From: JAXDLH01 sp034666705
Lineage (GTDB): Bacteria; Chloroflexota; UBA6077; SHYK01
DNA length: 31,706 nt
NCBI GenBank assembly: GCA_034666705.1
Contig: JAXDLH010000296.1
Coordinates: 1 to 31,706, forward strand
Direction of reading: 5' to 3'
The notes under the pieces were generated by a model. The model worked only from the letters and a program-made list of their open reading frames with translations, searched no databases and was not told where the DNA came from. The position numbers were made by a program, and so were the translations under genes. Shown in pieces: positions 15,522 to 21,732 of this stretch; the first letter of the stretch is position 1; the number at the start of each line of letters is the position of its first letter.

Positions 15522-16385
15522 ATGGAGACGGTTCCGACGGCGGTCGTCGTGGCGGCGAATCAGCAGAGCCATCGCCTGCGCGAGCTGGTGCATGCACCGG
15601 AGATCCTGGTGATGCCCGGCGCGTACGACGTGCAGTCGGCGCGATTATTCGAGGCGATGGGGTTCCCGGCGATCCAGGGGACGAGCAGCGGGATCGCGGC
15701 CGTGTGGGGGCTGTACGACGAAGAGCTGCTCGGGCGCGAGCGGACGGCGGCGATCTATAAGGAGATAGCGGCTGCAGTGGCGGTGCCGGTGAACGCCGAC
15801 GGTGAGAAGGGGTACGGCGGACCGGAGGCGATGGCGGAGACGGTGCGGCAATTCGTACATGCCGGCCTTGCGGGGATGAACCTCGAGGATAGTGCGCCGC
15901 ACCCGCATGGGACGCCGATGACCCTGCTGCCGCTCGAGGCGCAGTTGGAGAAGCTCGCGGCCGTGGCGGAGGCGAAGCGATCGGTCGGAAGCAAATTCTT
16001 CCTGAATGCGCGGGTCGACGTGTTCGGGACTGTGCACGAGCATCGCGAAGGGATGGACGAGGCAATCCGCCGCGGCAACGCATACGCCGATGCGGGGGCC
16101 GACTGCATCTTCATCTTTCGCCCGGGGGATGCCGCGACGATCCGTACGCTTGTTCGGGAGATCCACGCACCGGTGAGCGTGCTGGCCGGCGATACCACGC
16201 CGTCCATCCCCGTGCTGCAAGAGCTCGGCGTGGCGCGAGTGAGCTACGGCGGATCCCTCCAGCGAGCTGCCATCACGGCCGTCCGCCGACTGGCGCAGGT
16301 GCTGCTGGATCGCGGCGACCCCACGCCGCTGCTGCGCGAGGGCATGGAGCGCGCCGACTTCCAGGCTCTACTGCGCGATCGTTGA
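15522..16385 (+). CDS. PEP mutase/isocitrate lyase family protein
   Basis: A 287-residue (beta/alpha)8 enzyme of the phosphoenolpyruvate mutase/isocitrate lyase superfamily. Family hallmarks are LVMPGAYDVQSARLFEAMGF, the metal-site loop VNADGEKGYGG (D93, E95), GMNLEDS (E122, D123), LNARVDVF, and the closing VSYGGSLQRAAI. The gating-loop motif KRCGH of methylisocitrate lyase is absent; the sequence after ED is SAPHPHGTPMTLL, so it is neither a standard methylisocitrate lyase nor PEP mutase. It may be an oxaloacetate- or malate-type C-C lyase. The ATG at 15522 has AGGGGGG upstream; an open frame extending leftward to 14772 only shadows the membrane protein gene and the hairpin. It is 21 bases upstream of the putative selenoprotein gene and probably co-transcribed. 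Confidence 0.9.
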   Translation: METVPTAVVVAANQQSHRLRELVHAPEILVMPGAYDVQSARLFEAMGFPAIQGTSSGIAAVWGLYDEELLGRERTAAIYKEIAAAVAVPVNADGEKGYGGPEAMAETVRQFVHAGLAGMNLEDSAPHPHGTPMTLLPLEAQLEKLAAVAEAKRSVGSKFFLNARVDVFGTVHEHREGMDEAIRRGNAYADAGADCIFIFRPGDAATIRTLVREIHAPVSVLAGDTTPSIPVLQELGVARVSYGGSLQRAAITAVRRLAQVLLDRGDPTPLLREGMERADFQALLRDR

Positions 16386-16406
16386 TCGAAGTTGAGGAGG
16401 GAGCGC

Positions 16407-17009
16407 ATGCCACGAATCCGCGCGATCCAGGCTGACGAGGCGGCGCCGGCGGTCCGAGCCGCAATGGACCGCGATGTCGCGCGACAGGGCTACGTCGGGC
16501 AGAACCTCGGCGTTCAGGGGCACACGCCGACGATCTGGGAGGGCGCCCGGGCGCTGGATGCCGGCATCACGAACGCCGGGGGGATCTCGCCGCAGCTCCG
16601 GCGGCTCATGAATGTGCGGGTTGCCTCAATCGTCGGGTGCCCTTTCTGAATGGACAGCAATGCTGCTGGGAGCAGCAAGGAAGGTGCATCGGACGAGAAG
16701 ATCGCCGCCCTGGTGCGCTACTGGGCGAGCGACCTGTTCACCGCGGAGGAGAAGGCGGCGCTGGAGCTGGCGGACGCCATGACGCAGACGCCGCCAACCG
16801 TGACAGACGAGCTGTTCGCGCGGCTGCAGACGTTCTACGACGAGGCGCAGCTCGTAGAGCTGGCCGCGCTCGTGGCGCAGGAAAATTACCGGTCGCGGTT
16901 CAACACGACGTTTCGGATCGAGAGCGCGGGCTCGTACTGCATGGTGGTGCCACGAGGCGAGCTGCGACCACCTGCGCCGGCTCACTTGAGGACTGCAACG
17001 CCCTCGTGA
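16407..17009 (+). CDS. Putative selenocysteine-containing CMD/AhpD-like protein
   Basis: Read through one in-frame TGA at 16647-16649, this gene encodes 200 residues. Residues 1-80 (MPRIRAIQADEAAPAVRAAM onward) and 82-200 are together a complete carboxymuconolactone decarboxylase-family (AhpD-like) protein: the first half ends RLMNVRVASIVGCPF, and the second continues MDSNAAGSSK, then LFTAEEKAALELADAMT, DELFARLQTFYDEAQLVELA and ALVAQENYRSRFN, in the family's usual order. Relatives normally read GCPFC at the break, so the TGA stands exactly at the second cysteine of the CxxC redox motif, giving CPFU (C78, U81). A stem-loop with a GGG loop follows (16661-16677). AhpD-like CxxU selenoproteins are known from metagenomic surveys. 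Alternatives are a nonsense mutation (TGC to TGA) or a sequence error. GAGGAGG precedes the ATG. The last 20 residues are an atypical tail. Confidence 0.75.
16661..16677 (+). promoter_or_regulatory. SECIS-like stem-loop downstream of in-frame TGA
   Basis: TGCTGCT (16661-16667) pairs with AGCAGCA (16671-16677) around the apical loop GGG. The loop begins 18 bases after the TGA at 16647-16649, within the 16-37 base spacing typical of bacterial SECIS elements, and has the guanines that SelB-binding loops need. A lower helix can form between CCTTTC (16641-16646) and GGAAGG (16679-16684), placing the TGA at its top. Confidence 0.6.
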
Positions 17010-17103
17010 TGCTTGCAGCCGGCGCCGAGTGCCGGTTGTGACGGCGACCCTGGTACATGAACCTGAGCGCCCGGCCGCATGGCCCGCCGCTCGGGAGGTG
17101 CTC

Positions 17104-17346
17104 GTGTTCAGTCGCCGTCCTCGCGCCGCCGACGAGAAGCGCATTCTGGAGTTCGTCGGGGAGGCGGAGAGCTTTTGCGACACCGCGGTGTCGCTCGCGA
17201 ACCGGCTCAAGGTCGACTTGCGCACTGCGCGCGCCGTGCTGGATCGCATGGTCGGGTCGGGCGCGCTGCGCCGTCGGGTGTACGTCGACATTGAGACGGT
17301 CTACTTCCGATATCGAACGCTCGAGGAGCGCAAGCTCGGAGCCTGA
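17104..17346 (+). CDS. Small winged-helix-like protein
   Basis: An 80-residue basic protein. Residues about 10-65 (KRILEFVGEAESFCDTAVSL, then ANRLKVDLRTARAVLDRMVG, then SGALRRRVYVDIE) fit a winged helix-turn-helix: helix, helix, recognition helix with a hydrophobic core, then a beta wing ending in a tyrosine-rich strand (TVYFRYRTLEE). GTG 17104 is preferred because GGGAGG lies 5 bases before it; a GTG at 17029 would add 25 residues with no Shine-Dalgarno. It lies 94 bases after the putative selenoprotein gene on the same strand. It may be a small regulator; I cannot name the family. The two genes may be functionally linked only by position. Confidence 0.6.
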   Translation: MFSRRPRAADEKRILEFVGEAESFCDTAVSLANRLKVDLRTARAVLDRMVGSGALRRRVYVDIETVYFRYRTLEERKLGA

Positions 17347-17443
17347 GCGCCCCGGCCTCGCCGGCACCGCGTGCCTCGCATCGAGATGTGCAAGAGACCG
17401 ATAATGGGCGGGCCACGATGTCGCCAGGCCCCGGAGGCGTGCC

Positions 17444-17866
17444 CTGGAGACGTGGCTGCCCGCGGCGAATACGGCGCTCATTGTCGTGAGCGGCTGCTTT
17501 CTCGGACTCGGCTATTGGTTCATTCGCCACGGGCGCCGCACGGCGCATCACCGCAGCATGTTGACGGCGACCGTATTCGCGGGCGCGTTCCTGGTGGTCT
17601 ACGTGCTCCGTTCGGTGCTCATCCCCACCAGGCTCTTCCCGACGCACGATGCCGCCTACGTCGTCTACCTCGGGATCCTCGTCCCGCACGTCATCCTCGC
17701 CATCGCCGTGGGCCCCCTGGCGCTGATCACGCTGGCCCGCGCCTTTCGCGGCAACTTCGTCAAGCATCGCTTCATTGCGCGCATCACCCTGCCGATCTGG
17801 GCGTTCGTCGCCATCTCGGGCTGGGTGGTCTACGTGATGCTCTATCTGATCCCCTGGGGATCGTGA
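17444..17866 (+). CDS. DUF420 family membrane protein
   Basis: With a CTG start at 17444 the protein has 140 residues, the normal length for DUF420 (YozB-like), with four membrane segments. Signatures are the RHGRRTAHHRSMLTATVFAG loop, the VYVLRSVLIPTR region, YLGILVPHVILAIAV, and GNFVKHRFIARITLPIWAFV. Members often sit beside cytochrome oxidase genes, as here. No ATG, GTG or TTG exists in frame between the stop at 17402 and 17486; the GTG at 17486 would cut the first membrane helix, whereas CTG 17444 has GGAGG (17433-17437) 6 bases upstream and restores it (LETWLPAANTALIVVSG). It converges on ctaB with a 7-base gap. Confidence 0.85.
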   Translation: METWLPAANTALIVVSGCFLGLGYWFIRHGRRTAHHRSMLTATVFAGAFLVVYVLRSVLIPTRLFPTHDAAYVVYLGILVPHVILAIAVGPLALITLARAFRGNFVKHRFIARITLPIWAFVAISGWVVYVMLYLIPWGS

Positions 17867-17873
17867 GGTACCG

Positions 17874-18788
17874 CTACAGCATGAGCTGGCGGTCGATCAC
17901 CATCGCGACGAAGAGCAGGGCGAGATAGAGCAGCGAATACTTGTAGACGCGCAGGGCCGCATTGCGGTCGGCCTCGCGGACGAGCCGGATGGCGTCGATC
18001 GTGAAGATTGTGCCCAGGGCGAGGGCTGAGCCGAGATAGAAGCGGCCAAGCAGGCCGAGCGCCCCGACCACGACGGTGAGCGCGAGGAGGAAGAGCGTAT
18101 AGAGGAGGATCTCGTGGTGCGTCTCCTCGTCGCCGCGCACCACGGGCAGCATCGGCACGTGGGCTCGCCGGTACTCATCCTTGATCAGCAGCGAGAGCGC
18201 CCAGAAATGCGGCGGGGTCCAGTAGAACACGATGGCGAAGAGGTAGATGGCGAGGAGGCTCACCTCGCCGGTGACTGCCGCCCAACCGACGAGCGGCGGC
18301 ACGGCGCCCGCCGCCCCGCCGATGACGATGTTCTGGACCGACGAGCGCTTCAACCAGCTCGTATATACGAAGACGTAGTAGGCGAGTGCGCCGATGGTGA
18401 GGACCGCCGCCAGCAGGTTCACGACGGTGGCGAGGAGCACGAACGACGCAATCCCCAACGCGATGCCGAAGATGAGCGCACGCTCCGGGCTGACTGCGCC
18501 CGATGGAATGGGGCGCGTCGACGTGCGGCGCATGAGCAGATCGATGTCGCGGTCGAGGAAATGGTTGATCGCGTTCGCGCCGCCAGCGCCCAGGTAGCCG
18601 CCGATCAGCGTCGCGATCACGATGTGGAGCGGGGGCAGCCCCCGCGCGGCGACCATCATGGCGCCGAGCGTCGTGACGAGCAGTAATGAGATAACCCGGG
18701 GTTTGGTGAGTGCGACGTAGGCGTTGATCTGGTCAGCAAGCGCGTGGGTTGCCTGGGCGCGAACGGTGGTCTCGCCGAGCGCGCTCAC
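17874..18788 (-). CDS. ctaB: Heme O synthase (protoheme IX farnesyltransferase)
   Basis: A 304-residue UbiA-family prenyltransferase with about nine membrane segments. The aspartate-rich motif NHFLDRDID (N75, D79, D83) and RTSTRPIPSG are the heme O synthase signature, as are FYWTPPHFWALSLLIKDEYR and VPMLPVVRG. It attaches a farnesyl group to heme B for use by heme A synthase. The start is a GTG whose last bases overlap the TGA of ctaA (GTGA, 4 bases), with GGGGGAGG before it. The frame stays open further upstream only inside ctaA. Overlap implies translational coupling. Confidence 0.96.
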   Translation of the reverse strand: MSALGETTVRAQATHALADQINAYVALTKPRVISLLLVTTLGAMMVAARGLPPLHIVIATLIGGYLGAGGANAINHFLDRDIDLLMRRTSTRPIPSGAVSPERALIFGIALGIASFVLLATVVNLLAAVLTIGALAYYVFVYTSWLKRSSVQNIVIGGAAGAVPPLVGWAAVTGEVSLLAIYLFAIVFYWTPPHFWALSLLIKDEYRRAHVPMLPVVRGDEETHHEILLYTLFLLALTVVVGALGLLGRFYLGSALALGTIFTIDAIRLVREADRNAALRVYKYSLLYLALLFVAMVIDRQLML

Positions 18789-19795
18789 CCCGCCTCCCCC
18801 GCGGACTGCCGCGCGCGCCAGACGATGGCGGTGAGGCCGACGATTGTGGCCCAGACGGCAGAGGCCCCCGCCACGTGCAGTACCTGGGCAACCATGGGCA
18901 CGCCCATCGAGACCATCCCCGCGCCAATGCCGATCTGTGCAAGCAGAGCCGCGAGCACGAATCCGGCTGCGGTGCGCAGCGCCGGCGTGCCGCGTTCTCG
19001 CCGCCAGGCGCGCGCGACGACGACGAGCAGGTGCGCCGCCACGAGATACGCGAAGAAGCGGTGCAGGAGTTGGATGTCCATCAGCCGGTCGATGCCGAAC
19101 GGCGCGAATTGGCCGCTGCACAGCGGAAAGCCGGCGCACGCCCAGCTCGCCTCATTGGCACGCACGTTCGCGCCGGTGAGCACGAGCAGGTAGACGGCCG
19201 CCATGCCACCAACGGCCAGGTTGCGGAAGCGGCGGTTCGGGGCGGCGCCGACGAGCCGTGGTGCCGGGCTGGCGTGGGCGGCGACGAAGATGAGCATGCC
19301 GAGCAGGATCTCTGCCATGCCGAGGTGCACGAGCACGACGTACGGCGGCAACTCCAGCTTCACGGTCACGGCGCCGAGGATGATCTGGGCGAGCAGCAAC
19401 ACCCCAACAGTGGCTCCCCCCGCGACGACGCGCGGCGACCAGTTGTGGGTGCGTGCCCAGAGGATGCACGTCGCCAGGATGAAGCCCGATGCGATCAGGC
19501 CAAGGAAGCGGTGCGAGTACTCGATGATCGAGGGGATCTGGCCAGGTGGCACGACCTGCCCGTAGCAGAGCGGCCAATCCGGGCAGCCGAGTCCGGAGCC
19601 GCTGGCCCGCACGATGGCTCCCATGATGATCAATAGGTACGTCCAGGCCACGGCGCTGTAGGCGACCCAGCGAAAAGCGGGCGACGCGAGAGCGGTACTG
19701 CCATTGCGCGCCACCGGTCCGTCGGCGGGCCGTCGGGCCGCTGGTAGCCTCCCGGCTCGACCGAGGGCAATCGAGGAGCGGGTGCGCTCCGTCAC
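18785..19795 (-). CDS. ctaA: Heme A synthase (CtaA/COX15 family)
   Basis: A 336-residue protein with eight membrane helices in two homologous halves. The four heme-ligand histidines fit H95 (EYSHRFLG), H157 (VLVHLG), H245 (LLHRFFAYL) and H307 (VLHVAGAS). Both halves carry the external cysteine pair (C71/C77 in GCPDWPLC and C220/C226 in CAGFPLC) seen in CtaA. It oxidises the C8 methyl of heme O to a formyl group. The start is GTG 19795; the first 40 residues are a polar Arg/Pro-rich extension of unclear value. It is upstream of and overlaps ctaB. Four degenerate direct repeats lie directly before the gene. Confidence 0.96.
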   Translation of the reverse strand: MTERTRSSIALGRAGRLPAARRPADGPVARNGSTALASPAFRWVAYSAVAWTYLLIIMGAIVRASGSGLGCPDWPLCYGQVVPPGQIPSIIEYSHRFLGLIASGFILATCILWARTHNWSPRVVAGGATVGVLLLAQIILGAVTVKLELPPYVVLVHLGMAEILLGMLIFVAAHASPAPRLVGAAPNRRFRNLAVGGMAAVYLLVLTGANVRANEASWACAGFPLCSGQFAPFGIDRLMDIQLLHRFFAYLVAAHLLVVVARAWRRERGTPALRTAAGFVLAALLAQIGIGAGMVSMGVPMVAQVLHVAGASAVWATIVGLTAIVWRARQSAGEAG

Positions 19796-19809
19796 GACTT
19801 CATCACCGT

Positions 19810-19856
19810 CGCAGTCACATTCGCAACCTTTTCGTAGCCTTCTTAGTTCGCAGCCT
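19810..19856. promoter_or_regulatory. Direct-repeat array upstream of ctaA
   Basis: Short copies of TCGCAGCCT occur as TCGCAGTCA (19810), TCGCAACCT (19821), TCGTAGCCT (19832) and TCGCAGCCT (19848). The first three are spaced by exactly 11 bases and the last by 16. Eleven-base phasing is typical of OmpR/PhoB-type regulator boxes. The array lies 15-61 bases upstream of the ctaA start, between it and the small membrane protein. Confidence 0.45.
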
Positions 19857-19933
19857 ACTTAGAAGGAAGTCTCGTTGCACACTCTTGCGCCTGCTCCTCG
19901 CAGTCGAGCGGCAGGCGGGTGAGAGGGGCGCGG

Positions 19934-20119
19934 CTAGCGGGTGGTCAAGACACTGTAGACCAGCAGGAGTCCAAGCAGCACGCCGGGCAGCGCCACCCAG
20001 AGCAGCTCCGTGAAGTCTCCTTCAATCGGTACATCCCCTCGTGGCCCACGACGCTGCATACGGCGCGCCCGCACCGTGCGCACGATGAGTGCCAATTGCA
20101 CGGCTGCGAGCACGACCAC
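19934..20119 (-). CDS. Small two-helix membrane protein (COX2-TM-like)
   Basis: At least 61 residues from GTG 20119: a first membrane helix (MVVLAAVQLALIV), a basic loop (RTVRARRMQRRGPRGD), then FTELLWVALPGVLLGLLLVYS. The layout (helix, basic loop with EGDF-T-E, helix with ALPG) echoes the membrane domain of cytochrome oxidase subunit II (LEILWTILPALVL in the coxB gene here). A CTG at 20146 would lengthen the first helix (LAISTFVVCV) and give about 70 residues. The frame further upstream has no ATG, and an ATG at 20181 is in a different frame, so a frameshift near 20150-20180 cannot be excluded. Placed ahead of ctaA and below a good promoter. Confidence 0.6.
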   Translation of the reverse strand: MVVLAAVQLALIVRTVRARRMQRRGPRGDVPIEGDFTELLWVALPGVLLGLLLVYSVLTTR

Positions 20120-20282
20120 GCAGACGACGAACGTACTGATAGCCAGTGGGCGGTCGCTTCCTGTGGGCTGGGGCGCGGCATGTGGATGCGTGCGAAGGCG
20201 GCGGAAACGCCGCTGGCAGGCGCTGCTTCCCCAGCCGGATCATGTGCCGCGGCGCCCTGCTGCGCACGACGATTGACGTGCG

Positions 20283-20311
20283 ATTATAGCGTAGGGGTTC
20301 ATTTGTCTCAG
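20283..20311 (-). promoter_or_regulatory. Predicted promoter for the ctaA/ctaB strand
   Basis: On the minus strand a perfect TATAAT (20288-20283) is preceded, after a 17-base spacer, by CTGAGA (20311-20306), a 4/6 match to the -35 consensus. It points at the small membrane protein, ctaA and ctaB. The 519 bases 20120-20638 hold this promoter and the coxB promoter but no other convincing gene. Confidence 0.6.
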
Positions 20312-20421
20312 GGCGGCAAGCCGAAAGCATCCCTTCTGAGCATACCGATGGTCCACGGGCGATCCTATGAGCTAGCCTGTCTTGAGCTCGGAGTAAAAGT
20401 GCGAAGAGCGCGCGGCGTTTG

Positions 20422-20451
20422 TTGCATCGCCGCTCGGAAGCGGGCTATAGT
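20422..20451 (+). promoter_or_regulatory. Predicted promoter for the cox operon
   Basis: TTGCAT (20422-20427) and TATAGT (20446-20451) are separated by 18 bases, giving a sigma-70-like promoter about 187 bases ahead of the coxB start. It diverges from the promoter at 20283-20311 with about 110 bases between the -35 elements. The long leader could carry regulation. Confidence 0.5.
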
Positions 20452-20638
20452 CCGGAACCCGGTACCCATTGTCCTACCGTCCGTGTGCGCTGCGCGCGCT
20501 CGAGAATCGAGCGCGCACCACCGGCGGGGGGCAAGACCGGAGGCTGCTCGCATGCGTCTCGTAAGAGGGCCTGCCCACGCGATCGCTGGCCCGAATCCCT
20601 GGTCCCCCGAAGCCCTGGTCCAATGTACGGGGAGGAGT

Positions 20639-21679
20639 ATGACACCGCGACGCCGCGCGCTCGTACGCAATGCCGCTCTTACCCTCGTCCTAGTTCTCCT
20701 TGCCACTGGGTGCAATGCCCTCGCCGATCCGCGGGCGCCGCAGTCGACGGTGTTTCCCAAGTCGGACTGGGCCGCATTGATTTACGACCTCTACAACAAA
20801 GTGTTCATCATGGCGGTTTTGGTGTTCGTGGGTGTCGAGGGCGCGCTCCTGCTATTCATCATCCGGTATCGTCGGACTGACGAGAACCGGCTGCCGAGCC
20901 AAACACACGGCAATACCCGCCTCGAGATCCTCTGGACAATCCTTCCGGCGCTGGTGCTCTTCGTCATTGCGATCCCATCGATCCAGGTGATCTTCGCGTC
21001 CGAAGAGGTACCGCCGAACGTCTCTGCGATGTACGTCAGGGTGATCGGCCACCAGTGGTGGTGGGAGTTCCAGTACCCCGAACTTGGCATCAGCACGGCG
21101 AACGAGCTGCACGTGCCGGCGGGACAAACGGTGCGCTTTGATCTGCAATCGGCGGACGTGATCCACAGCTTCTGGTTCCCCTTCATGGGTGGCAAGGTCG
21201 ACGTGGTGCCCATGCGAGTGAACCACATGTGGTACACGCCGGACGCCAGTGCAGCCAGCGCGTCTCCCTACCTATCCCAGTGCGTAGAGTTCTGTGGAAC
21301 CGAGCACGCCATGATGCGGAACCGGCTCTTCGTCGATACGCCCGAACAGTTCAATGCCTGGGCGGCGCTGCAGCGCCAGGACGCGCAAGTCCCACAGGGC
21401 GATGACGTGCAGCGCGGCGCCGGTTTGCTGCTGGGCGGCCAGTGCCGCAACTGCCACACCATCAAAGGCACGACGGCGATCGGCGTCATCGGTCCGAACC
21501 TGACGCACGTCGGCAGCAGATCGACAATCGTGTCCGGCACGCTGGACACGAACGTCGACAACCTGGCGAAGTGGATTCATGACCCGCAGTCGGTGAAACC
21601 CGGCGCGAAGATGCCGACGCTCGGTTTCAGCGAGGCGGACGCGCGGTCGATGGCTGTCTATCTGATGACGCTAAAGTAG
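20639..21679 (+). CDS. coxB: Cytochrome c oxidase subunit II with fused cytochrome c (caa3 type)
   Basis: A 346-residue subunit. It starts with a lipoprotein-like signal (LLATGC, Cys25), then two membrane helices (about residues 48-75 and 97-119). The CuA domain is complete: H176 (DVIHSFW), C215, E217, C219, H223 and M226 in CVEFCGTEHAMM. The C-terminal domain carries heme c: CRNCH (C269, C272, H273) and the distal ligand M325 in GAKMP. It accepts electrons from cytochrome c and passes them to subunit I. The ATG at 20639 has GGGGAGG before it; a longer open frame to 19919 crosses the promoter region and is rejected. First gene of the cox operon. Heme attachment would need the Ccm system encoded at 27895-30761. 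Confidence 0.97.
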   Translation: MTPRRRALVRNAALTLVLVLLATGCNALADPRAPQSTVFPKSDWAALIYDLYNKVFIMAVLVFVGVEGALLLFIIRYRRTDENRLPSQTHGNTRLEILWTILPALVLFVIAIPSIQVIFASEEVPPNVSAMYVRVIGHQWWWEFQYPELGISTANELHVPAGQTVRFDLQSADVIHSFWFPFMGGKVDVVPMRVNHMWYTPDASAASASPYLSQCVEFCGTEHAMMRNRLFVDTPEQFNAWAALQRQDAQVPQGDDVQRGAGLLLGGQCRNCHTIKGTTAIGVIGPNLTHVGSRSTIVSGTLDTNVDNLAKWIHDPQSVKPGAKMPTLGFSEADARSMAVYLMTLK

Positions 21680-21732
21680 AGCAGGGCTACCACCGAACCC
21701 AGTCGCACCCGCATGATCATCGGAGGCCACGC

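Noticed and set aside
16407..16649. Truncated CMD pseudogene followed by an independent gene at 16650
   Set aside because: Both pieces are in the same frame, each keeps family sequence up to the TGA, there is no other damage, and the TGA stands at a redox cysteine codon with a hairpin after it. A nonsense mutation remains possible but is less likely.
18749..19636. Long plus-strand open frame opposite ctaA
   Set aside because: It is an antisense shadow of a clear gene: composition is Arg/Asp/Glu/His-rich with no family resemblance, as are the other long antisense frames at 370-1176, 3393-4538, 5037-6128, 7371-8393, 9374-10723 and 22417-23502.
19919..20638. Long N-terminal extension of CoxB
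   Set aside because: It covers the divergent promoter region and gives an Arg/His/Cys-rich nonsense sequence; the start at 20639 has GGAGG and a lipoprotein signal.
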